Shown: positions 58,067 through 64,000 of the stretch, piece after piece
Layout: each line of letters opens with the position of its first letter
How positions within the stretch are numbered: position 1 is the first letter of the stretch
NCBI GenBank assembly: GCA_937625935.1
Contig: OW569350.1
Coordinates: 124,001 to 188,000 of the forward strand
Source of the DNA: Tetramitus jugosus
Lineage: Eukaryota; Heterolobosea; Eutetramitea; Acrasida; Vahlkampfiidae
DNA length: 64,000 nucleotides
Direction: 5' to 3'
Translations under genes and position numbers: made by a program
Notes under the pieces: generated by a model
The model's input: only the letters and a program-made list of their open reading frames with translations
Told to the model about the DNA's origin: nothing
Database searches by the model: none

Positions 58067-58156
58067 TTTCTTCTTGTTGTGTTTGTTGTTGAACCTTCTT
58101 TGTTGAGTTGTTTCTCCGTTTTTCTTTGGCGCCAAAACCAAGACAACGAAGAAAAA

Positions 58157-58399
58157 ATGTTCACTCGGTCAGGCACGAGACTTCAGTTGGGCATGGAAGA
58201 AGTAGAGGAGTTTGAAGTAGTCATGAATGATCTTCTTACGCAACAACAACAACAACAGCAACAACAACATCACACCCATCCAACCACCAATCATTCAACA
58301 ACAAACACAACATCAGTCGCAGCCACAATTACATCCAATGGAAATCAACATTTAACCACGGAACAGCGCATTGGTCTCACGCAACAAAGACGCTCATAG
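58157..58399 (+). CDS. Small Gln/His/Thr-rich hypothetical protein (80 aa)
   Basis: The ATG at 58157 (MFTRSGTRLQLGMEEVEEFE) opens a short frame with an acidic helix, a poly-Gln/His tract and a Thr/Asn-rich part, ending QRIGLTQQRRS. The start is 90 bp from the divergent start of the lipoyl-like gene, as expected for a compact head-to-head pair, and the stop lies 87 bp before the convergent TTC14 stop. No known domain. It is plausible but unproven. Confidence 0.35.
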   Translation: MFTRSGTRLQLGMEEVEEFEVVMNDLLTQQQQQQQQQHHTHPTTNHSTTNTTSVAATITSNGNQHLTTEQRIGLTQQRRS

Positions 58400-58486
58400 G
58401 ACTTTTATCTCCCAGGTCACAAAACATCATATGTAACATAAAACATTGAAGAAAAATGAAGAAAAAACAAGCAATGACATGCACAT

Positions 58487-61433
58487 TTATCGTTTTCGGT
58501 TCTCTTGTTGATGGTGACGATGAGAATGAGGATAGGACTGCTGTTGTTGTTGCTGTCTGTCACCTCGTCTGTTATGGTCACTCGCACCACCACCACCACT
58601 TCGTTCATCAGAGTGACTCGTTTCTCTCTTGTTTTGTGAATGCTGATAATTGTCGCGAGAACCTCTGGATTCATCCTTCTCCTTGTCGTGTTGTTCTCGA
58701 TGTTGATCGTCCTCTCGTCTTCGCTTTTGTCTGTGATACTGTTGTTGATCTTGGTTGTAGTTTCGATTTCGGTGAGGTTGGTCGTGATACGAGGATCGCT
58801 GGCTTGTTGTTGAACTTCGATAATTATTGTCGTCATTATCCTTTGTATATCGAGCGTCGGAAGGTGCTCGCCTGTAATCTCCACGAGATGACTGTTCTCT
58901 CTTGGAGTCATATCTGCTTGATTGTGAATCTTGTTGGCGATGGTGCTTGGATGGCGAGTGTCTGTACCGTGATTCCTTGTCTCTGGATGATGATGAAGAT
59001 GAAGATGGAGGTGGAGGCCGAATGTCTACTGGAGCTGGAGGAGGTGGAGGTGGTCGAGTCGATACGTTCTTGTCTTTGTTGACAGGAACAGGCGGAGGAG
59101 GTGGAGGAGGAAGAGGTGAAGATAGCTCAGTAGTGCCACGTACGACGACGTTGGGCTGTGGAGGAGGAGAACTCGGGCGTTCATATGGTTGAGTCATTGG
59201 TGGTCGAGGCATGCTACTGGGCGATATGTTGACATGACCTCGAGGAGAATGCTTTCGATAATGATGCTCCTCTTGTTTCCTCCTCTTGTGCTTTGACTCA
59301 TATTCGTAGTCATCGCGACGTCCATGTTTCTCCTCTGGAGATTGATCGTCACTTCTCCGCTTTCGCTTCTTTCCGTGGTACTCTCGTCGATCATCCTTGT
59401 CGTACTTATCATGCTTATCATATCTATCATACTTCTTTTCATATTTTTCGTGTTTGTTGAACTTGTCGTGCTTGCCATGTTTTTCATACTTGTCGTACTT
59501 GTCGGCATACTGTTGCTTGGATCCATACTTGTCATACTTTTCATATTTTTTGTCACTGTACGGATGTTGTCTACTGCTACTGCTACCACTACCACTATAG
59601 TCTCTCTTTCGACTTGCATCGTAGGCTGATCCATTGTGCTGCTTCGTCATTCTCTTCTCCCTTCTCTCTCGCTCAAATAAGATACGTGCGGCTTCTTCCT
59701 CCTTCTCGTTCAACTGCGGTTTCGATTGAATCTCCTCAATGCGAGTCAACTCTGCTTCGCTCGCTTTCTGTTCGACTGGTTCAGCAATTTTCTCGATAGG
59801 CGCACGTGATTCAATAACTTCAATTGGTAGTGGCGGTGGTGGAGGCGGCAGACTAGCATTCGATATGGCTGCTCTCGCCGTTTCCAAATAGGATGCAGCA
59901 GATTTGTTCTCTGGATTCAATTGTAGTACCTTCTCGAACTGCGTGATTGCTTCTTCGTATTTTTGTTGTTTCAGCATGGAAGCACCTTTACCAATGAGAG
60001 CATTCTCACACTCTGGATCGAATTGAAGAGCTCTATCATAGCACTTGATCGCCCTATCATAGTCGTTGCTCCGATCAAAGTTGATACCATCCATGACACT
60101 AAAATGAATAAAAGACGCATACCAGAATAAGAAATTATAGTTTTTGTGTCAACTCTACTTGTTCATTCACAACCCAACAACAAACACTCAACAAATAACC
60201 AAACACACACAAAATGTTGAACACATACTTTTTCTTAGCAAACTCCTTGTTCTGAGCAGTTTTAATCTGTTGATAATTATTTTTCTCCAGATCAATCTTG
60301 TGTCGATAGGTGTACTTTGATGGAATGAACGATTCGAATTGATTGACACCAAACTTTTCTGCAACCAATCCCTGAATAATGTATGGATTCCGGAATGTCG
60401 GTTGATCTTCAATCATATCATTCAATCGATTCAAGAGTACTCGTTTCCGGTGCTTATCATCCTCATAGGTAATCACTTCTTGCAAATCTGAAAACTTGCA
60501 CTCGCCCAATCGGAATTTAATATCAGATCGATTATAAATATGATAGTGCTCGAATAGGGAGTGATCTGTGCTCAGAGCCATCGTATTCAACTCTTCATCC
60601 ACACTCTTGATCACAGCTAATGTTATGCGATAGATACGGTGGTCAGCAACATCTCATATCAACACAACAAACCAATAAATTGAGTTAAAAACACACACAC
60701 ACACACACATACCATAAATACTGTCATCACACTGATAATCCACAATGTTTCTCTTTGTACCAACATGACTACTGCTCCTCATGCTCATGTTACCATGCTG
60801 TTCAAAATGATTTTCACTCCGCAATTCCATATCAGACACCGACAGTGTTGCTCGAATGTTCCATTGACCCAACATTTGTAAATTCTCGACATTGGACAAT
60901 CGAGTGTCCAACTCACTCACAACAAACACTTGTTCAATATCGACAAGTGCTTTTTTAGGGTTACTCACATCGACAATCTTTCCCTTGACAACAATTCTGA
61001 ATTGATTAGAATAATTTGCATTTTTGTGATTGTTATTTTCACCATTGTTATTCTTATTATTAGTATCATCATCATTACTGTCATTATTATGAGTATTATT
61101 GTTGTTGTGATTGGATAGACTTTGTAAACTCAGTTTGACCAATTGAAAAATTTCAGTTCTCGCTGCATTTGATTCAATCATGCCCATTGTTATCAGTGAA
61201 CCATTGTTATTATTGCTACTACTGCTGTTGATACTAGAGTGAAAAGAAGAGAGTGTGGCAATGGCATGAAGACCAATGTTACTATTCATAAAATAATCAA
61301 TGGATGGAACGTCGTTGAGACATGACAAGTTGAAAGTGCGCGATTGTGAGGAGGTTTCTGATGATGATTTGTCCATGTATCGTTTCAGTGCTTCACTGTT
61401 TGATCTCATTGACTGAACAAATAGATCCTCCAT
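58487..61433 (-). CDS. TTC14: TTC14-like protein with TPRs and a Lys/Tyr/Asp/His-rich tail (918 aa, 3 exons)
   Basis: The exons are 61433-60713, 60652-60229 and 60098-58487; the introns (60 and 130 bp) both have GTATGT donors. The joins read DDSIY-DVADHRIYRITLAVIKS and KEFAKK-NVMDGINFDRSND. The N terminus (MEDLFVQSMRSNSEALKRYM) and a beta-rich region (~160-280, possibly S1-like, with poly-Asn) resemble TTC14. Two TPR units follow: SNDYDRAIKCYDRALQFDPE and QQKYEEAITQFEKVLQLNPE. The tail is nuclear-speckle-like: a Glu/Arg helix, about 20 K-[YHF]-[DEN] units (KYDKYEKHGKHDKFNKHEKY and so on), KKRKRRS, proline runs, and Arg/Ser/His/Gln-rich sequence. Human TTC14 has S1, TPR and a charged tail in the same order. 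An RNA-linked role is inferred. Confidence 0.75.
59380..59560 (-). repeat. K-(Y/H/F)-(D/E/N) tripeptide repeat in the TTC14-like protein
   Basis: About 20 near-tandem units of a basic-aromatic-acidic tripeptide are encoded, such as KYD, KHD, KYE, KHG and KFN. The codons vary between units, so the array is not a simple DNA microsatellite and the peptide pattern looks selected. Confidence 0.7.
60690..60710 (-). repeat. (GT)n microsatellite directly after the donor of TTC14 intron 1
   Basis: The minus strand reads GTATGT followed by a long GT run, so the 60-bp intron begins almost entirely with dinucleotide repeat. Confidence 0.8.
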
Positions 61434-61606
61434 TTTGTACTTGTATTGTTGTTGTTGTTCACTCGATATATCTGTGTTTTCGAAACTGCCGTTTTGAATG
61501 GTGGTGATCAAATTGATGAATGATGTGAAACAGCGTCGTTGATAGTTTTTTTCTTTGTCGGTTTTTTATGTCGGGCAAATATCTACGGATTGATCAAAAT
61601 AATCGA

Positions 61607-64000
61607 CTACTTTTGCATGCCTTGGAAAGCTTCAGTCATAAACTTCTTGAGCTCTTGTTCGTGAAGCTTCTTGTATCCTACAGCAGAGACGGCAGCTGGT
61701 TCTCTGCCAACATATTTCAGAGTGGAACCAACCTTTGTTCCCTGAGTCAAGGAGAGCAGATTCTCCAAGCGAGGTGCAGCGTACAGATAAGCACCTTGGT
61801 TTTCGTGCTCCTCCTGAACCCACATCCAGTCCTTGACTTGACTAGTGTTGAGGTTGCCCAGTTCCTTCTTTAGTTCTTCGAATGGGAATGGACTGATTTG
61901 CTCCAGTCTCAAGATGACAATCTGCTTCTCCAATCCCAATTCTGCTCTTCTCTCCACCAAGTCATAGAAGAGCTTACCACTGCAGAACATGACTCTTGTT
62001 GGCTTGTCTTGCTTGGTGTGTTGAACAACGTCTGATAATACGCATTGGAATTTGGAGTCACTTGACATGTCACTCAACTGTGAAACAGCTTCCTTCTTCT
62101 TGAGCAAAGTCTTTGGCGAGATGACAATCAGAGGCTTTCTGAACTTTCTGAGCATTTGACGTCTCAATGCATGGAAGTAATTAGCTGGAGTGGTAGGATT
62201 AATCACACACATGTTAACTCTTCTCTGACTATCCTTGTTCGTTATTTCACTGACCGAACTGTCGCACATTTGCAAGAATCTTTCAACTCTGCTGGAAGAG
62301 TGCTCTGGACCAGCACCATCCATGCCGTGAGGCAACAGCATAGTAATACCTGAACTCATGCACCACTTGTCCTCTGCACAAGCAATAAACTGGTCGACAA
62401 TTGTTTGAGCACTTGGCCAGAAATCACCAAACTGTGCCTCCCACACAACCATATTCTTTGGGTTATTGATTGAATAGCCGTATTCGAATCCGAGCACAGC
62501 CAACTCGGACAAAGGTGATGTAACAACTTCAAAGATTCCTCTCTTGCCCTCCAAGTGTTGCAATGGAGTGTACCTGTGTTCATTCTCCTGGTCCACAAAC
62601 TCCAAATGTCTCTGAGAAAAGGTGCCTCTGGCAACATCCTGTCCACTCAAACGCACGTTATAACCTTCGATCAACAGAGTTCCGAATGCCATAGCTTCGG
62701 CAGTGGCCCAATCTACAGGGTCACCATTATTGATCATTTGAATTCGTTTTCCAATATGGAACCCTCTCAATCTCTCGTGTACATTGAAGGAGTCAGGAAT
62801 AGTGACCGACTGAATTGCTACCTTCTTCAAAAGTTCTGCATCTACTCCTGTGACAGGAATCGAAAGCTTGGAGAAGTCAGCAGCTTGCTGAATACCTTCC
62901 CAATCGCCCAAAAAGTACTTCTTCTCAGGCTCATACTTCTCACATTGTTGATATTCACTCTCCAGGAAGTCTTCTCTGGCTTTTCTGATCTGTTGAATTT
63001 CTTGCTTGGTCACAACATTTTGCTCTTGAAGTTCACGACCATAAATTGTTGGGAACATTTCTCGGGACTTGATCAACTTGTACATTTTTGGTTGAGTGAA
63101 ATCTGCACTGTCGAGCTCATTGTGACCATGTCTTCTAAATGCAATCAACTCGACAATGATATCCTTCTTGAATGTTTGTCTGTAATTGACAGCTAATTTC
63201 ATCACTCGCACTACATCGTCCAACTTTTCTGCATTGACTGCAATAATTGGAGCACCAACCATCTTACCAATATCACCACTGTATCGTGAGGATCTATAGT
63301 GCAATGCAGGTGTTGTAAAGCCAAGTTGATTGTTGAGAATGAGATGCACAGTACCAGCAGTTGTGAAATGAGGAAGATTCGCAAGATTGAACGTTTCTGG
63401 TACGATACCCTGACCACAAAATGCAGCATCACCATGAATCAACACACACGCTGTGTTCTTTCCTTGCAATCGCTTTGCACGGGTCTTGCCCATAGCAACT
63501 GGATTAATAGCCTCCAAGTGAGATGGATTGTTCAAGACCGAAACGTTCATTGTCGAGTTTTCATACTTCAAGGTTGTAGAAATACCCAAATGAGACAATA
63601 CATCACCCACAGAATACAATTCGTGTGGAATTTCCAAGTTGCCCTTAATCTTGTGAAAAATTGCTCTCGGTGGGAAATTAAGGATACCAGTCAATAAATT
63701 CTGGAGAGTATTGAGAATACATAAAGATTGTGGAATTAGCATCCAATAAGTCGATCAAAATACAACGATTGCAACCATACCAATCTTCCTCTGTGAGGCA
63801 TTCCAATAACAACATCGCTGACACCTCCCTTGTTATACTCCTCAAACAAGTGATGCATCGCAGGGATCATGCTCTCTGCTCCCTCCAATCCATATCGCTT
63901 CGTTCCAGGAAACTTCTTGGCCAAAAAGTGATCAAACACCTCTGATTCCTGAATGAGCTGATTTGCAGTTTTCTTCTCTTGGGTGGTCAACTCGGTTTCG
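61607..64000 (-). CDS. DHTKD1: 2-oxoadipate dehydrogenase E1 (DHTKD1 type), C-terminal part cut by window end
   Basis: One exon enters from beyond 64000 and ends at 63781, an 80-bp intron (donor GTATGG) follows, and the last exon is 63700-61607. The join reads MPHRGRL-NLLTGILNFPPRA. Thiamine-diphosphate motifs are present: IHGDAAFCGQGIVPETF and LILNNQLGFTT. Other E1 landmarks are NPSHLEAINPVAMGKT, RRHGHNELDSADFTQP, DWATAEAMAFGTLL, VRLSGQDVARGTFSQRH, WEAQFGDFWPSAQ and LLPHGMDGAGPEHSSSRVER. The wording of these motifs (RGRLNLLTG, FCGQGIVPET, NNQLG) matches DHTKD1 rather than OGDH. DHTKD1 decarboxylates 2-oxoadipate in mitochondrial lysine and tryptophan breakdown. The N terminus and targeting peptide lie outside the window. 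Confidence 0.94.

Overview
The window is nuclear DNA of a free-living, flagellum-forming protist, most likely a heterolobosean of the Naegleria type. The reasons are: about two dozen eukaryotic housekeeping genes packed on both strands; short GT-AG introns (16 reconstructed here, about 60 to 156 bp, most donors GTATGT or close to it); the standard genetic code; Asn/Gln/Ser-rich low-complexity tracts; and axonemal genes in an otherwise amoeba-like gene set. The genus is an inference. There are no bacterial-style operons, rRNA genes, CRISPR arrays or transposons that I can see.

Layout. 1-6.7 kb (all minus strand): the N-terminal part of a lysosomal-type beta-mannosidase, two tandem paralogous secreted collagen-like proteins, an ADCK1-like atypical kinase and two small orphan ORFs. 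6.7-12.5 kb: a MEAK7-like TLDc protein (-) head to head with RNA polymerase I/III subunit AC19 (+), a PAQR-type seven-helix receptor (-), and a class I histone deacetylase (+). 12.6-18.9 kb: an Asn-rich orphan (-), the DEAH helicase DHX15/Prp43 (-), and COP9 signalosome subunit 3 (+). 19-33 kb: a 4,075-residue single-headed inner-arm axonemal dynein heavy chain followed on the same strand by CCDC96/FAP184, a two-gene ciliary block. 33-40 kb: NMNAT, TRAPPC3/Bet3, GRWD1/Rrb1 and a SENP/Ulp1 SUMO protease, all minus. 40-44 kb (+): a TPR protein and a protein ending in a TRF-type telobox Myb domain. 44-57 kb: the giant SSU-processome protein UTP20 (-) head to head with a soluble coiled-coil class III nucleotide cyclase (+). 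57-64 kb: a membrane-anchored protein with a degenerate lipoyl-like domain (-), a short orphan (+), a TTC14-like TPR/low-complexity protein (-), and DHTKD1-type 2-oxoadipate dehydrogenase E1 (-), cut by the window end.

The genes do not form one pathway. Themes that recur are ribosome biogenesis and RNA work (AC19, DHX15, GRWD1, UTP20, TTC14), chromatin and telomeres (HDAC, TRF-like), protein modification (CSN3, SENP), motility (dynein, CCDC96) and mitochondria (ADCK1, DHTKD1, the lipoyl-like protein). The items I consider least explained are the collagen-like pair with a shared palindromic upstream block, the TRF-like protein, the coiled-coil cyclase, the lipoyl-like protein lacking the modified lysine, and the Lys/Tyr/Asp/His-rich tail of the TTC14-like protein. 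I did not find strong evidence for a wholly new multi-gene system.
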